Origin: an uncultured Kocuria sp.
Lineage (GTDB): Bacteria > Actinomycetota > Actinomycetes > Actinomycetales > Micrococcaceae
Reading direction: 5' to 3'
DNA length: 64,000 bases
Assembly (NCBI RefSeq): GCF_947500125.1
Contig: NZ_CANMRA010000011.1
Coordinates: 1-64,000, forward strand
Notes under the pieces: model-generated
Database searches by the model: none
Told to the model about the DNA's origin: nothing
What the model saw: the letters and a program-made list of their open reading frames with translations, nothing else
Position numbers and translations under genes: made by a program
Part shown: one piece after another, positions 11,192-20,347 of the stretch
How the letters are laid out: each line of letters starts with the position of its first letter
Position numbering within the stretch: position 1 is the first letter of the stretch

Positions 11192-12172
11192 TCAATCTCC
11201 CCGCGGGCGGCCGGGGCGGTCCGCCGGCACCGGCCCGTCACCGTGGGGATCACCGCGCGGACCACCGTGGGGACCGCCGAGGGGGTCGCGCAGCGCCCGG
11301 GTGCGCGCGGCCCGCTCCCCCAGGACGGCGTCCCCGGGATAGCGGACCTCCTCGAGCACGAGGGCGTGCGCCGGGGCCATCAGCACCCGGGCGTCCCGGA
11401 CCCGCTCCGCCAGCCGGCGGCCCAGCCAGTCCGGGTCCTCGCGGCCCGCGCCCACGCGCGCGGCCGCGCCCACGACCGAGCGGACCATGTGGTGGCAGAA
11501 CGCGTCCGCCTCGATGCCCAGCACCACGAGCCCGTCCCGGTCCCGCTCGACGGACACGTCGAGGACCTCCCGCACCGTGGTGGCGCCCTCGCGCGGGCGG
11601 CAGAAGGACAGGAAGTCGTGCAGCCCCACGAGCTCCCGCACCGCCCCGGCCATGACGGGGACGTCGAGCACGTCCTTCGACCACCACGTCAGGTGCCGGG
11701 TCAGCGGGTCCCGGCCCGCCGCGCCGTCGTCGATCCGGTAGCTGTAGCGGCGGGAGACGGCGGAGAAGCGGGCGTCGAAGCCGCCCGGGGCGGCGCCCGC
11801 GCGGCGGACGACCACCGCGCCCGGGCACTCCGGCAGGCCCAGCTCGCGGCGGCCGCGGCCCAGGACGTGCGTCAGCGCGCCGCTCAGGCGGCGCTCGAGC
11901 GCGAGTCCCGGATCCTCGTCCCGGCCGCGGGCGAGAGCGGTCCACTCCGCCGGCGCCAGGTCCAGGTGAACCACCTGGCCGCGCGCGTGCACGCCCGTGT
12001 CCGTCCGGCCGGCCACCACGACGCGCACGTCGCGGCGGACCAGCACGGCCAGGGCGTCCTCCAGGGCCCCCTGGACGGTCGGCAGACCCGGTTGGCGGGC
12101 CCATCCGGAGAACGGCGCGCCGTCGTAGGCCAGGTCGATCCGCACGCGCACGGGGGGCTCGGACGGGCTCAT
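11192..12172 (-). CDS. truA: tRNA pseudouridine(38-40) synthase
   Basis: Isomerises uridines 38-40 of the tRNA anticodon stem. 326 aa, somewhat longer than the usual 250-290, mainly because of a Gly/Pro/Asp-rich C-terminal tail. Catalytic Asp58 lies in AGRTDTGVHARGQ. The ATG at 12172 is preferred over 12214: it has AGGAG six bases upstream, and the farther start would lie in the rplQ terminator hairpin. It follows rpoA-rplQ, a common actinobacterial order. Confidence 0.92.
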   Translation of the reverse strand: MSPSEPPVRVRIDLAYDGAPFSGWARQPGLPTVQGALEDALAVLVRRDVRVVVAGRTDTGVHARGQVVHLDLAPAEWTALARGRDEDPGLALERRLSGALTHVLGRGRRELGLPECPGAVVVRRAGAAPGGFDARFSAVSRRYSYRIDDGAAGRDPLTRHLTWWSKDVLDVPVMAGAVRELVGLHDFLSFCRPREGATTVREVLDVSVERDRDGLVVLGIEADAFCHHMVRSVVGAAARVGAGREDPDWLGRRLAERVRDARVLMAPAHALVLEEVRYPGDAVLGERAARTRALRDPLGGPHGGPRGDPHGDGPVPADRPGRPRGD

Positions 12173-12217
12173 GCTCAGCTCCTGGAGAGGTGTGGTCAGG
12201 GGGTCGGCGGGCACGAC

Positions 12218-12250
12218 GACGCCGCCGGGGACCAGGTCCCCGGCGGCGTC
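12218..12250 (-). terminator. rplQ terminator hairpin
   Basis: Perfect 15-bp inverted repeat (12218-12232 with 12236-12250, 3-nt loop) 27 nt past the rplQ stop and 46 nt before the truA start. Confidence 0.75.
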
Positions 12251-12276
12251 ACGGTGTCGGTCCGGACGGAGTCCGG

Positions 12277-13038
12277 TCAGCGCAGCTTCTGTGCGGCGGC
12301 GCCACCGGCCGGCTGGAAGCCGGCGGCCTCGGCGTTGGCCGGCGAGTCGAACCAGATCTCGGCGGTGGTCCCCGCGTACCAGCGCGAGCCGGGCACGTGG
12401 TACTTCATCGAGTTCTTGTTGCCCTTGACCTCGAAGCCCTCGGGGGCCTCGCCGGACTCGAGCGGGGCGTGCGAGCCGGGGAACTCCGCGTCGGTGTTCT
12501 CGGCGGCGACCTCGGCGGCCTGCTCGGAGCCGACCTCGGGGGCCTGCTCGTCGGCGGGGATCTCCTCGGCGGCGACGTCACCGGCGGTGGCGTCCGCCGG
12601 GGTGTCGACCGGGGCCGCGGGGGCCGGGGCGGCCTTCTCGGTGGCGCGCTCGGCCTCGGCGACGGTGGCCTTGGTCGCGACGGGCTCCATCACGAGCTCG
12701 ATGACCGCCATGGGGGCGTTGTCGCCCTTGCGGTTGCCGATCTTCGTGATCCGGGTGTAGCCGCCGTTGCGGTCCTCCATCGCCGAGGCGATGGTCGTGA
12801 ACAGCTCGTGCACCACGGACTTGTCGGTCAGCTGCGCCAGCACGCGACGACGGGCCGCCAGGTCACCGCGCTTGGCGAAGGTGATCAGGCGCTCGGCGTA
12901 GGGACGCATCCGCTTCGCCTTCGTCACGGTGGTGGTGATGCGCTTGTGCTCGAACAGCTGCTGCGACAGGTTCGCCAGCATCAGGCGCTCGTGCGCGGGT
13001 CCGCCTCCGAGGCGGGGTCCCTTGGTGGGAGTAGGCAT
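12277..13038 (-). CDS. rplQ: 50S ribosomal protein L17 with C-terminal extra module
   Basis: Large-subunit protein near the peptide exit tunnel. 253 aa, roughly twice the usual 115-130. Residues 1-121 are a complete L17 ([20 protein letters not shown]). Residues 122-200 are an Ala/Glu/Pro-rich acidic linker. Residues 201-245 form a small module GFEVKGN...[10 protein letters not shown]...[16 protein letters not shown], which resembles the 'sunset'-type domain seen at the C-terminus of assorted actinobacterial surface and nuclease proteins (recalled, not searched). L17 with such a tail occurs in Micrococcaceae, but I know of no function for it. Encoded after rpoA, as is usual. Confidence 0.94.
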   Translation of the reverse strand: MPTPTKGPRLGGGPAHERLMLANLSQQLFEHKRITTTVTKAKRMRPYAERLITFAKRGDLAARRRVLAQLTDKSVVHELFTTIASAMEDRNGGYTRITKIGNRKGDNAPMAVIELVMEPVATKATVAEAERATEKAAPAPAAPVDTPADATAGDVAAEEIPADEQAPEVGSEQAAEVAAENTDAEFPGSHAPLESGEAPEGFEVKGNKNSMKYHVPGSRWYAGTTAEIWFDSPANAEAAGFQPAGGAAAQKLR

Positions 13039-13105
13039 GGTTGTTGATCTCCTGGAAGTCTGTCCCGGCCCGGGCGGGCACCCGTCGGGACGTCAGCGGG
13101 AAGGA

Positions 13106-14113
13106 CTAGTGGTCGTCGTCGTCGAACGGGTTCTCGTCGTCGATCGCGGCGGCGCGAGCGGCGAGGTCGAAACCGGGGGGCGAGTCCTTGAGGGACAGCC
13201 CGAGGTCGACGAGCTTGGCCTTGACCTCGTCGATCGACTTGGCGCCGAAGTTGCGGATGTCCATCAGGTCCGCCTCGGAACGGCCCACGAGCTCACCCAC
13301 GGTGTGGATGCCCTCGCGCTTGAGGCAGTTGTAGGACCGCACGGTGAGCTCGAGGTCCTCGATGGGCAGCGCCATGTCGGCGGCCATCGCGGCGTCGGTC
13401 GGCGAGGGCCCGATCTCGATGCCCTCGGCGGCCGTGTTGAGCTCCCGGGCGAGACCGAACAGCTCGACCAGGGTGGTGCCGGCGGAGGCCACGGCGTCAC
13501 GCGGGGTGATGGCCTCCTTGGTCTCCACGTCCAGGACCAGCTTGTCGAAGTCGGTGCGCTGCTCCACGCGGGTGGCCTCCACGCGGAAGGTCACCTTCAG
13601 GACGGGCGAGTAGATCGAGTCGACCGGGATGCGCCCGATCTCCGCGTCCCCGGCCTTGTTCTGGGCGGCCGAGACGTACCCGCGCCCGCGCTCGATGGTC
13701 AGCTCGAGCTCGAGCTGGCCCTTCGCGTTGAGGGTCGCGATGTGCAGGTCCGGGTTGTGGATCTCCACCCCGGCCGGCGCCGTGATGTCCGCGGCGGTGA
13801 CGACGCCGGGCCCCTGCTTGCGCAGGTAGGCGACGACGGGCTCGTCCTGCTCCGAGGAGACGGCGAGCTTCTTGATGTTGAGAATGACCTCGGAGACGTC
13901 CTCCTTGACGCCCTCCACGGTGGAGAACTCGTGGAGCACCCCGTCGAGCCGGATGCTGGTCACGGCCGCACCGGGGATCGAGGACAGGAGGGTGCGGCGG
14001 AGGGAGTTGCCGAGGGTGTAGCCGAAGCCGGGCTCGAGCGGTTCGATCACGAAGCGGGACCGGTTGTCGGCCACGACCTCTTCAGAGAGGGTGGGGCGCT
14101 GTGCGATGAGCAC
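13106..14113 (-). CDS. rpoA: DNA-directed RNA polymerase subunit alpha
   Basis: Scaffold subunit of RNA polymerase; its C-terminal domain contacts UP elements and activators. 335 aa, with the N-terminal dimerisation domain (about 1-230), a linker, and the C-terminal domain containing [20 protein letters not shown]. The C-terminus is acidic ([11 protein letters not shown]). The start is GTG at 14113 ([12 protein letters not shown]) with AAAGGA upstream. The usual rpsD is absent between rpsK and rpoA. A hairpin after rpsK and a candidate promoter directly upstream suggest that rpoA-rplQ is its own unit. Confidence 0.97.
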   Translation of the reverse strand: MLIAQRPTLSEEVVADNRSRFVIEPLEPGFGYTLGNSLRRTLLSSIPGAAVTSIRLDGVLHEFSTVEGVKEDVSEVILNIKKLAVSSEQDEPVVAYLRKQGPGVVTAADITAPAGVEIHNPDLHIATLNAKGQLELELTIERGRGYVSAAQNKAGDAEIGRIPVDSIYSPVLKVTFRVEATRVEQRTDFDKLVLDVETKEAITPRDAVASAGTTLVELFGLARELNTAAEGIEIGPSPTDAAMAADMALPIEDLELTVRSYNCLKREGIHTVGELVGRSEADLMDIRNFGAKSIDEVKAKLVDLGLSLKDSPPGFDLAARAAAIDDENPFDDDDH

Positions 14114-14138
14114 TGATGTTTCCTTTCAGCGGGCATCC

Positions 14139-14169
14139 GCTATATGACGCGCGCAAATGGTGGAAAACA
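14139..14169 (-). promoter_or_regulatory. candidate rpoA-rplQ promoter
   Basis: On the minus strand TGTTTT (14164-14169) and CATATA (14141-14146) are 17 bp apart, with TSS near 14134 and a leader of about 20 nt. The -10 lies inside TCATATAGCGG, which recurs exactly upstream of rpoB. Confidence 0.4.
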
Positions 14170-14206
14170 GTTGATGGGTGCGGACCGGTGCCCGGTCCGT
14201 TGTCGG

Positions 14207-14244
14207 CACGCGCACCGGGACCCCGCGGGGTCCCGGTGGGCGTG
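14207..14244 (-). terminator. rpsK-rpoA intergenic hairpin
   Basis: A 12-bp perfect stem (14213-14224 with 14227-14238) is extended by outer CACG/CGTG pairing. It lies 6 nt past the rpsK stop. It probably ends or attenuates the infA-rpmJ-rpsM-rpsK transcript before rpoA. Confidence 0.6.
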
Positions 14245-14250
14245 CTCACA

Positions 14251-14655
14251 TCAGACGCGGCGGCGCTTCGGCGGGCGGCAACCGTTGTGCGCGCTCGGGG
14301 TGACGTCCGAGATGGAGCCGACCTCGAGGCCGGTGGCCTGCAGGGAGCGGATGGCGGTCTCGCGCCCGGAGCCGGGGCCCTTGACGAACACGTCGACCTT
14401 GCGCATGCCGTGCTCCTGCGCGCGCTTCGCGGCGGCCTCGGCGGCCATCTGGGCCGCGAAGGGGGTGGACTTGCGAGAGCCCTTGAAACCCATCTCGCCG
14501 GCGGACGACCAGGACAGGACGGCGCCGGAGGGGTCGGTGATGGTGACGATGGTGTTGTTGAACGTCGACTTGATGTGGGCCTGGCCCTGGGTGACGTTCT
14601 TCTTGTCCTTGCGACGAGGCTTGCGGGCAGCCGTCGCTCGAGTCTTCGGGGGCAT
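14251..14655 (-). CDS. rpsK: 30S ribosomal protein S11
   Basis: Platform protein of the small subunit, near the mRNA exit. 134 aa. The basic N-terminus [20 protein letters not shown] precedes the conserved S11 core, with [16 protein letters not shown] and the C-terminal [13 protein letters not shown]-type end (here [14 protein letters not shown]). It follows rpsM by about 90 nt and ends just before a hairpin. rpsD, the usual next gene, is missing from the window. Confidence 0.96.
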   Translation of the reverse strand: MPPKTRATAARKPRRKDKKNVTQGQAHIKSTFNNTIVTITDPSGAVLSWSSAGEMGFKGSRKSTPFAAQMAAEAAAKRAQEHGMRKVDVFVKGPGSGRETAIRSLQATGLEVGSISDVTPSAHNGCRPPKRRRV

Positions 14656-14746
14656 GGAGATCTCCTACAAAGTTTTGAAGAGCGGTGAAGAGTGGTGGTG
14701 GGCCGCTCGGGGGACCGTGCGGTCCTGGCGCGCGAGCGGCAGCGGG

Positions 14747-15115
14747 CTACTTCTTCTTGCCGGCAACCGTGCGCTTCGGACCCTTGCGGGTGCGGGCGTT
14801 GGTCTTGGTGCGCTGACCGTGCACCGGCAGGCCGCGGCGGTGCCGGATGCCCTGGTAGCTGCCGATCTCGACCTTGCGGCGGATGTCGGCGGCCACCTCG
14901 CGGCGGAGGTCACCCTCAACCTTGTAGTTGTCCTCGATGTAGTCGCGCAGCTCCACGAGCTGGGCATCGGTGAGCTCGCGCACGCGCAGGTTGCCCGAGA
15001 TGCCGGTGGCGTCCAGGGTGGCCAGCGCGCGGGTGCGTCCCACGCCGTAGATGTAGGTGAGCGCGATCTCCAACCGCTTCTCACGGGGAAGGTCGACGCC
15101 TGCGAGACGAGCCAT
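14747..15115 (-). CDS. rpsM: 30S ribosomal protein S13
   Basis: Head protein of the small subunit contacting P-site tRNA and the L5 bridge. 122 aa beginning [20 protein letters not shown], with the helix-two-turn-helix IYGVGRTRA and the basic tail [21 protein letters not shown]. The length is typical. The 170-nt gap to rpmJ upstream contains only GC-rich partial inverted repeats, for which I cannot assign a function. Confidence 0.96.
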   Translation of the reverse strand: MARLAGVDLPREKRLEIALTYIYGVGRTRALATLDATGISGNLRVRELTDAQLVELRDYIEDNYKVEGDLRREVAADIRRKVEIGSYQGIRHRRGLPVHGQRTKTNARTRKGPKRTVAGKKK

Positions 15116-15285
15116 ATCGGCGGTTCTCCTTGTGGTGTTCCAGAGGTCTGGAGCATCGCTGCCCGGTCGGGGACGTCATGTCCGTCCGCCGGTCCCCGGC
15201 CTCTGTACCGGGGGCACCCGCCTGGATCTCTCCGGTCGGGAGCGGTGCCTTTGTCGATCCACTTGCGTGGGGTGGTCGGGGCCTG

Positions 15286-15399
15286 TCAGCCCTGACGCTG
15301 TTTGTGGCGCGGGTTCTCGCAGATCACCATGACCCGCCCGTTGCGGCGGATCACCTTGCACTTGTCGCAGATCGGCTTCACGCTCGGTTGGACCTTCAT
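15286..15399 (-). CDS. rpmJ: 50S ribosomal protein L36
   Basis: Smallest large-subunit protein. The 37-aa product starts [20 protein letters not shown] and ends [10 protein letters not shown]. It is the zinc-binding (C+) form: CDKC, then a third Cys in VICENP and a His in PRHKQ. The C+ form matters for zinc homeostasis because zinc-free paralogues can replace it. It lies between infA and rpsM. Confidence 0.96.
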   Translation of the reverse strand: MKVQPSVKPICDKCKVIRRNGRVMVICENPRHKQRQG

Positions 15400-15454
15400 C
15401 GCATTCCTTCGCGTCGTTCTCTCGAGTGGTGTGCGGCCCGGACGGCCGCCGGTC

Positions 15455-15676
15455 CTACTTGTAGCGGTAGACGATACGACCGCGAGTGAGGTCGTACGGG
15501 CTCAGCTCCACCACCACGCGGTCCTCGGGGAGGATCCGGATGTAGTGCTGTCGCATCTTCCCGGAGATGTGGGCGAGGACCAGGTGACCGTTGTTCAGCT
15601 CAACGCGGAACATCGCGTTGGGCAGAGCCTCGACCACAGTGCCTTCGATCTCGATGACTCCGTCTTTCTTGGCCAT
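15455..15676 (-). CDS. infA: translation initiation factor IF-1
   Basis: Binds the ribosomal A site during initiation. The 73-aa OB-fold protein starts [20 protein letters not shown] and ends with the conserved RGRIVYRYK. An in-frame extension to 15736 is rejected because IF-1 always begins MAK/MAKED-like and GAGGATAT-type spacing fits the inner ATG. First gene of infA-rpmJ-rpsM-rpsK. The upstream 190 nt separate it from rlmN, whose terminator lies at 15868-15900, so infA should have its own promoter there. Confidence 0.96.
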   Translation of the reverse strand: MAKKDGVIEIEGTVVEALPNAMFRVELNNGHLVLAHISGKMRQHYIRILPEDRVVVELSPYDLTRGRIVYRYK

Positions 15677-15867
15677 ATCCTCCGCTAACTTCAGGTGCCC
15701 CCCGCCGGGGCGGCGGGCAGGGTTTCGGGTGTACATCGTCGTTAAACGCCGCGGCGGACCCGTACGCGTGCACCATCACCGTTCGTGGTGCACGGTGAGG
15801 GTCGGCGCGGTCCGATGAGTGCGGAATCGCTGGAGCACAGACAACCAACAGGACACTCTACGGGATC

Positions 15868-15900
15868 GGGGGCGCCTCCCGCAACGCGGGAGGCGCCCCC
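15868..15900 (-). terminator. rlmN terminator hairpin
   Basis: Perfect 15-bp inverted repeat (15868-15882 with 15886-15900, 3-nt loop AAC) 50 nt past the rlmN stop and well upstream of infA. Confidence 0.8.
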
Positions 15901-15950
15901 GGACCCTCGACCGGTCCGCGCGCGGTCCGGCGGACCGGGGACGACGACGC

Positions 15951-17126
15951 TCAGACTGTCGCGGCGAGCTGCCCGCAGGCCCCGTCGATGTCGGAGCCCC
16001 GGGTGTCCCGCACGGTGGTGGGGATGCCGTGGGCGCGCAGGCGCTCCACGAAGTTCTGCTCCACGCCGGGCCGCGAGGCGGTCCACTTGGAGCCGGGGGT
16101 CGGGTTGAGCGGGATGGGGTTCACGTGCACCCACCCCCCGCCGCGGGCGTTGAGCTTCTCCCCGAGGAGGTCGGCCCGCCACCCGTGGTCGTTGATGTCG
16201 CGGATCAGGGCGTACTCGATCGAGACCCGCCGACCGGTGGCCTGGTAGTACTCGTAGGCGGCGTCGAGGGCCTCGTCGACCTTCCAGCGGGTGTTGATCG
16301 GGATGAGCTCGTCCCGCAGCTCGTCGTCGGGGGCGTGCAGGGACAGCGCCAGGGTGACCGGCAGCTTCTCCTGCGTGAACTTCCGGATGCCGGGCACCAG
16401 GCCCACCGTGGACATGGTGATCCCGCGGGCCGAGATGCCGAGGCCCTCCGGGGACGGGTCGATGAGGCGGTGGATGGCGCCGATGGACGCCTTGTAGTTG
16501 GCCAGGGCCTCCCCCATGCCCATGAAGACGATGTTCGAGACCCGCAGGGGCTCCTGCTCGGCCCGGCCGACCCGGCCGCCGCGGAGCATCCGCGCCCCCT
16601 GCACGACCTGTTCGACCATCTCCGCGGTCGAGAGGTTGCGGGTCAGGCCCGCCTGCCCGGTGGCGCAGAAGGGGCAGTTCATGCCGCAGCCGGCCTGGGA
16701 GGAAATGCACATGGTCACCCGGTGGGTGTAGCGCATGAGCACGGACTCCACGGTGGCCCCGTCGAAGCACCGGTGGACGTTCTTGACGGTGGCGCCCTGG
16801 TCGGCCTCGAGGGTCCGCACGCTCGTCAGCAGCGGCGGCAGGGCCTGGGCCACGAGCTCCTCCCGCCCGGCCGCGGGCAGGTCGGTCATGTCCTCCGGTG
16901 CGGTGGCGAACCGGTCGAAGTAGTGCCGGGAGAGCTGGCCCGCGCGGAAGGGCTGGTGCCCGAGCTCGGCGAGGAACTGCCGGCGGCCCGCCATGTCGAA
17001 GTCGGCGAGGTGGCGCGGGGGCTTGCCGCGGCGCGGCGCGGCGAAGGTCAGCTGACCGGGCCGCGGCTTCACGGTGAGTTCGACGGGCGTCCTGGTCGTG
17101 GTGCTCTGCTGCGGCTGCTGGGCCAC
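15951..17126 (-). CDS. rlmN: dual-specificity 23S rRNA A2503 / tRNA A37 methyltransferase
   Basis: Radical-SAM enzyme that methylates C2 of A2503 in 23S rRNA and A37 in some tRNAs. 391 aa. The [4Fe-4S] motif is C147-x3-C151-x2-C154 ([16 protein letters not shown]), and the second methyl-carrier Cys is near the C-terminus in DIDGACGQL. The start is GTG at 17126, with GAGGAG seven bases upstream; the ORF is open much farther upstream but overlaps map. A Gln/Thr-rich N-terminal extension of about 30 aa precedes the fold. It lies between map and infA, an unusual place, and is closed off by a strong terminator. Confidence 0.93.
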   Translation of the reverse strand: MAQQPQQSTTTRTPVELTVKPRPGQLTFAAPRRGKPPRHLADFDMAGRRQFLAELGHQPFRAGQLSRHYFDRFATAPEDMTDLPAAGREELVAQALPPLLTSVRTLEADQGATVKNVHRCFDGATVESVLMRYTHRVTMCISSQAGCGMNCPFCATGQAGLTRNLSTAEMVEQVVQGARMLRGGRVGRAEQEPLRVSNIVFMGMGEALANYKASIGAIHRLIDPSPEGLGISARGITMSTVGLVPGIRKFTQEKLPVTLALSLHAPDDELRDELIPINTRWKVDEALDAAYEYYQATGRRVSIEYALIRDINDHGWRADLLGEKLNARGGGWVHVNPIPLNPTPGSKWTASRPGVEQNFVERLRAHGIPTTVRDTRGSDIDGACGQLAATV

Positions 17127-17176
17127 GGTGTTCTCCTCGCGGTGTCGCGGGTCCTGGGTGGTCGGGGGCTGCCGGC

Positions 17177-18013
17177 TCACGGCAGGTCCTCGGGGATCGG
17201 GACGGGGCGCACGCCGAGGGGCTCGAGCTCCGAGGCCCCGCCGTCCTCGGCCGTGAGCACCCAGACGCCGTCGGCGTGCAGCGCCACGGAGTGCTCCCAC
17301 TGGCTGGAGCGGGCCCCGTCGGTGGTGACCACGGTCCACTCGTCGTCGAGCACGCGGGTGCCGATCCCGCCGCGCACGAGCATCGGCTCGATGGCCAGCG
17401 CCATCCCGGCGCGCAGGCGGGGCCCGCGGTCGGTGCTGCGGAAGTTGAGGACGTCGGGGGCCATGTGCATCTTGGAGCCGATCCCGTGGCCCACGTACTC
17501 CTCGAGGATCCCGAAGCGGTGCCCGGAGACCTTCCGCACGTAGTCCTCCACGGCCCCGCCGATGTCGCCGACGTGCGTGCCGGTGGCCGCCGCCGCGATG
17601 CCGTGCCACATGGCGTTGCGGGTGACGTCGGAGAGCTCGGCGTCGGCGGGGTGGGGGCGGCCCAGCAGCACGGTGCGCGCCGAGTCCCCGTGCCAGCCCT
17701 CGACGATCGCCCCGCCGTCCACGGAGAGGATGTCCCCCTCCTGCAGCACCTGCTCCCCGGGGATGCCGTGGACCACGACCTCGTTGACGGACACGCACAC
17801 CGCGGCGGGATAGCCGAAGTAGCCGAGGAAGTTGGAGCTCGCCCCGTGCTCGTCGAGGACGGAGCGGAAGACGGCGTCGAGGGACGCGGTGGTCGCGCCG
17901 GGGACGGCGGCCGCCACGGCGGCGTCGAGGGCGCGCGAGGTCACCACCCCGGCGCGCTGCATGGCGCGCAGCTGGGCGTTGGTCTTGTACTCGATCCGGC
18001 GGCGGCCGAACAT
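17177..18013 (-). CDS. map: methionine aminopeptidase, type I
   Basis: Removes the initiator methionine from nascent proteins. 278 aa with the pita-bread fold. The metal ligands are the two Asp in [18 protein letters not shown], His in GHGIG, Glu in AIEPM and Glu in WEHSVAL. The C-terminal tail after the catalytic core (about 30 aa) is longer than in minimal type Ia enzymes. It follows adk, as in most actinobacteria, and is followed by rlmN after 50 nt. Between adk and map lie two GC-rich partial hairpins (18029-18059 and 18079-18100) of uncertain role. Confidence 0.95.
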   Translation of the reverse strand: MFGRRRIEYKTNAQLRAMQRAGVVTSRALDAAVAAAVPGATTASLDAVFRSVLDEHGASSNFLGYFGYPAAVCVSVNEVVVHGIPGEQVLQEGDILSVDGGAIVEGWHGDSARTVLLGRPHPADAELSDVTRNAMWHGIAAAATGTHVGDIGGAVEDYVRKVSGHRFGILEEYVGHGIGSKMHMAPDVLNFRSTDRGPRLRAGMALAIEPMLVRGGIGTRVLDDEWTVVTTDGARSSQWEHSVALHADGVWVLTAEDGGASELEPLGVRPVPIPEDLP

Positions 18014-18130
18014 GCGGTCTTCCTTCCGAGCCGCTCCCCCGGTCGGGGAGCTCGCGGCTGTCGTGGGTTAAACGTGAGACCCCCGGGGGTGTCCGGGGGT
18101 GTCACGGCGTCGGTGGTGCGGGACGGTGCG

Positions 18131-18694
18131 TCAGGACAGCGCTGTCATGATCCGCTGGGAGACCTCGTCGACGGTCCCCAGGCCGTCGACCTCACGGACG
18201 ATGCCGCGCCGGTCGTAGACGTCGACGACCGCGGCGGTCTCCGCGTCGTACACGTCCAGGCGGTGCCGGATGACCGCTTCCGTGTCGTCGGTGCGCCCCT
18301 CCTTCTGGGCGCGCCCGAGGAGCCGCTGCACGAGCTCGTCGCGGTCGGCGGTCAGCTTCAGCACGACGTCGAGCTCCTGTCCGAGCTCGGCGAGGATCGC
18401 GTCGAGCTCGTCCACCTGGGCGGCGTTGCGCGGGTAGCCGTCGAGCAGGAAGCCGTCGGCCGTGTCCGTCTCGGCGAGGCGGTCGCGCACCATCCGGTTG
18501 GTCACCGAGTCCGGGACGAGGTCGCCGGCGTCGATGTAGCTCTTGGCCTCCTCGCCCAGCGCGGTCCGGCCCTTGATGTTGGCCCGGAAGATGTCCCCGG
18601 TGGAGATCGCCGGGATGCCGAGCTGCTCCGAGACGCGCACGGCCTGCGTGCCCTTGCCTGCGCCGGGGGGGCCGATGATGAGCATGCGGGTCAT
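18131..18694 (-). CDS. adk: adenylate kinase
   Basis: Equilibrates AMP, ADP and ATP. 187 aa, the short lid-less form found in actinobacteria. The P-loop is GPPGAGKGTQ near the start and the AMP site DGYPRN is intact. The ATG at 18694 has AAGGAG about 7 nt upstream; the ORF is open farther but overlaps secY. It lies downstream of secY with an 80-nt gap that contains a candidate promoter of its own. Confidence 0.96.
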   Translation of the reverse strand: MTRMLIIGPPGAGKGTQAVRVSEQLGIPAISTGDIFRANIKGRTALGEEAKSYIDAGDLVPDSVTNRMVRDRLAETDTADGFLLDGYPRNAAQVDELDAILAELGQELDVVLKLTADRDELVQRLLGRAQKEGRTDDTEAVIRHRLDVYDAETAAVVDVYDRRGIVREVDGLGTVDEVSQRIMTALS

Positions 18695-18729
18695 GAAGTC
18701 TCCTTGCGGTCGGTGGTGGCTGCGGTGAC

Positions 18730-18735
18730 AGTCTA
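18730..18735 (-). promoter_or_regulatory. adk internal promoter -10 box
   Basis: TAGACT on the minus strand between secY and adk, with the TSS expected near 18723 and a leader of about 29 nt. The same hexamer is found before coaA, secY and tuf. No good -35. Confidence 0.35.
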
Positions 18736-18774
18736 TCGGGACGGCCCCGGCGCCCCGGCGCGGGGCGCTGGACG

Positions 18775-20085
18775 TCAGCGCAGCAGGCCCTCGTAGTTGC
18801 GCTGCTGCAGCTGGGCCTCGATCTGCTTCACCGTGTCCAGGCCCACGCCCACCATGATCAGCAGCGACGGCCCGCCGAAGGGGAAGTTCTGGTTCGCGTC
18901 GATCAGCACGAGCGCCACGAGGGGGATCATCGACACGATGCCCAGGTACAGGGCGCCCGGGAACGTGATCCGGCTGAGCACGTACGCGAGGTACTTCTCG
19001 GTGGGCCGGCCCGCGCGGATCCCCGGGATGAAGCCGCCGTAGCGCTTCATGTTGTTGGAGACCTCCTCCGGGTTGAAGGTGATCGACACGTAGAAGTACG
19101 TGAAGAACACGATCATCAGGAAGTACATCACCATGTAGACGGGGTGGTCGCCGGTGACGAGGTAGGTGTTGATCCAGTTGACCCAGCCGGGGATGTCCGT
19201 CCCGTCGTCCGGCATCCCGAACTGGGAGAGCATGCCGGGGAGCATCAGCATCGAGGACGCGAAGATGATGGGGATGACGCCGGCCATGTTGACCTTGAGC
19301 GGGATGTAGGTGGTGGTGCCGCCGATCGTGCGCCGGCCCACCATCCGCTTCGCGTACTGCACGGGCACGCGGCGCTGGGACTGCTCCACGAACACCACGC
19401 AGGTGATCACCACGAGACCCACGGCCAGCACCGAGAGGAACACGCCCCAGCCCCGGGTGCGCAGGATCTCGCCCAGCGCGGAGGGGAAGGTCGCGGCGAT
19501 GGAGGTGAAGATGAGCAGCGACATGCCGTTGCCCACGCCCTTCTCCGTGATCCGCTCCCCCAGCCACATGATGATCGCCGTGCCCGCGGTCATCGTGATG
19601 ATGATGATCAGCACGGTCAGCCAGGTGTCGTCGGGGATGATCGGCAGGGGGCAGTCCCCCAGCAGCGCCCCGGACCGGGCGAGCGAGACCACCGTGGTGG
19701 CGTTGAGCAGCGCGAGGCCGATGGTGAGGTAGCGGGTGTACTGGGTCAGCTGCGTCTGTCCCTGCGCGCCCTCCTCGTGCAGCTCCTGGAAGCGCGGGAT
19801 GACCACGCGCAGCAGCTGCACGATGATGCTCGCGGTGATGTACGGCATCACGCCCAGGGCGAAGACCGACAGCTGCAGCAGGGCGCCGCCGCTGAAGAGG
19901 TTCACCATGTCGTACACGCCGCCCGTGGTGGTCCCCAGGGCCAGGCACTGCTGCACGTTGCCGTAGTCGACGCCCGGCGCCGGGATGAACGTGCCCAGGC
20001 GGTAGAGCACGATGAGGGCGAGGGTGAACCCCAGCTTGCGTCGCAGGTCGGGGGTTCGCAACGCCCGTCCGAAAGCGCTGAGCAC
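18775..20085 (-). CDS. secY: protein translocase subunit SecY
   Basis: Channel-forming core of the Sec translocon in the cytoplasmic membrane; SecE is encoded at 62.1 kb. 436 aa with ten membrane helices. The start is GTG at 20085 (VLSAFGRALRTPDLRRKLGF), preceded by TAGGAGGA. An ATG two bases upstream is out of frame, and the open frame to 20220 runs through the promoter. The plug/TM2 region is FSGGALLQLSVFALGVMPYI and the C-terminal region includes the conserved SRITFPGALYLG. Two terminators separate it from rplO, so secY-adk-map-rlmN is probably a separate unit. Confidence 0.96.
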   Translation of the reverse strand: MLSAFGRALRTPDLRRKLGFTLALIVLYRLGTFIPAPGVDYGNVQQCLALGTTTGGVYDMVNLFSGGALLQLSVFALGVMPYITASIIVQLLRVVIPRFQELHEEGAQGQTQLTQYTRYLTIGLALLNATTVVSLARSGALLGDCPLPIIPDDTWLTVLIIIITMTAGTAIIMWLGERITEKGVGNGMSLLIFTSIAATFPSALGEILRTRGWGVFLSVLAVGLVVITCVVFVEQSQRRVPVQYAKRMVGRRTIGGTTTYIPLKVNMAGVIPIIFASSMLMLPGMLSQFGMPDDGTDIPGWVNWINTYLVTGDHPVYMVMYFLMIVFFTYFYVSITFNPEEVSNNMKRYGGFIPGIRAGRPTEKYLAYVLSRITFPGALYLGIVSMIPLVALVLIDANQNFPFGGPSLLIMVGVGLDTVKQIEAQLQQRNYEGLLR

Positions 20086-20188
20086 ATGTCCTCCTAGAGA
20101 CTGGGTCCGACCGGCATCCGGTGACGGGGGGTGGTGGGGCGGGAGCTCGGTCCTGGGTCCGCGCACAGGGGCGCGGAGGACTCCGGCA

Positions 20189-20194
20189 AGTCTA
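20189..20194 (-). promoter_or_regulatory. secY promoter -10 box
   Basis: TAGACT on the minus strand, 104 nt before the secY start and downstream of the two rplO terminators, so secY must be transcribed from about here or by read-through. The -35 (AGTCCC at 17 bp) is poor. Confidence 0.4.
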
Positions 20195-20259
20195 ACGAAC
20201 GCGTCGCGCCCGGGACTCACCCGGGGCGCGCGCCGACGCGGCGGGTACGCCCCGCCGAC

Positions 20260-20341
20260 GGATCAGGCCCCGCCCACGCTCGCGTGGACGGGGCCTGATC
20301 CGTGGGTGCCGCGGGGCCGGGCGTGCGCCCGGCCCCGCGGC
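20260..20341 (-). terminator. double terminator after rplO
   Basis: Two strong hairpins in tandem: 20308-20323 with 20326-20341 (16 bp perfect) and 20260-20272 with 20289-20301 (13 bp, extended by CCACG/CGTGG). The first is 7 nt past the rplO stop. Confidence 0.85.
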
Positions 20342-20347
20342 CCGCGC

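Noticed and set aside
18079-18100. Strong terminator between adk and map
   Set aside because: Only a 7-bp ACCCCCG/CGGGGGT pairing within a self-complementary run; too weak to call.
20083-20087. ATG at 20087 as the secY start
   Set aside because: Out of frame with SecY; the GTG at 20085 after TAGGAGGA is in frame.
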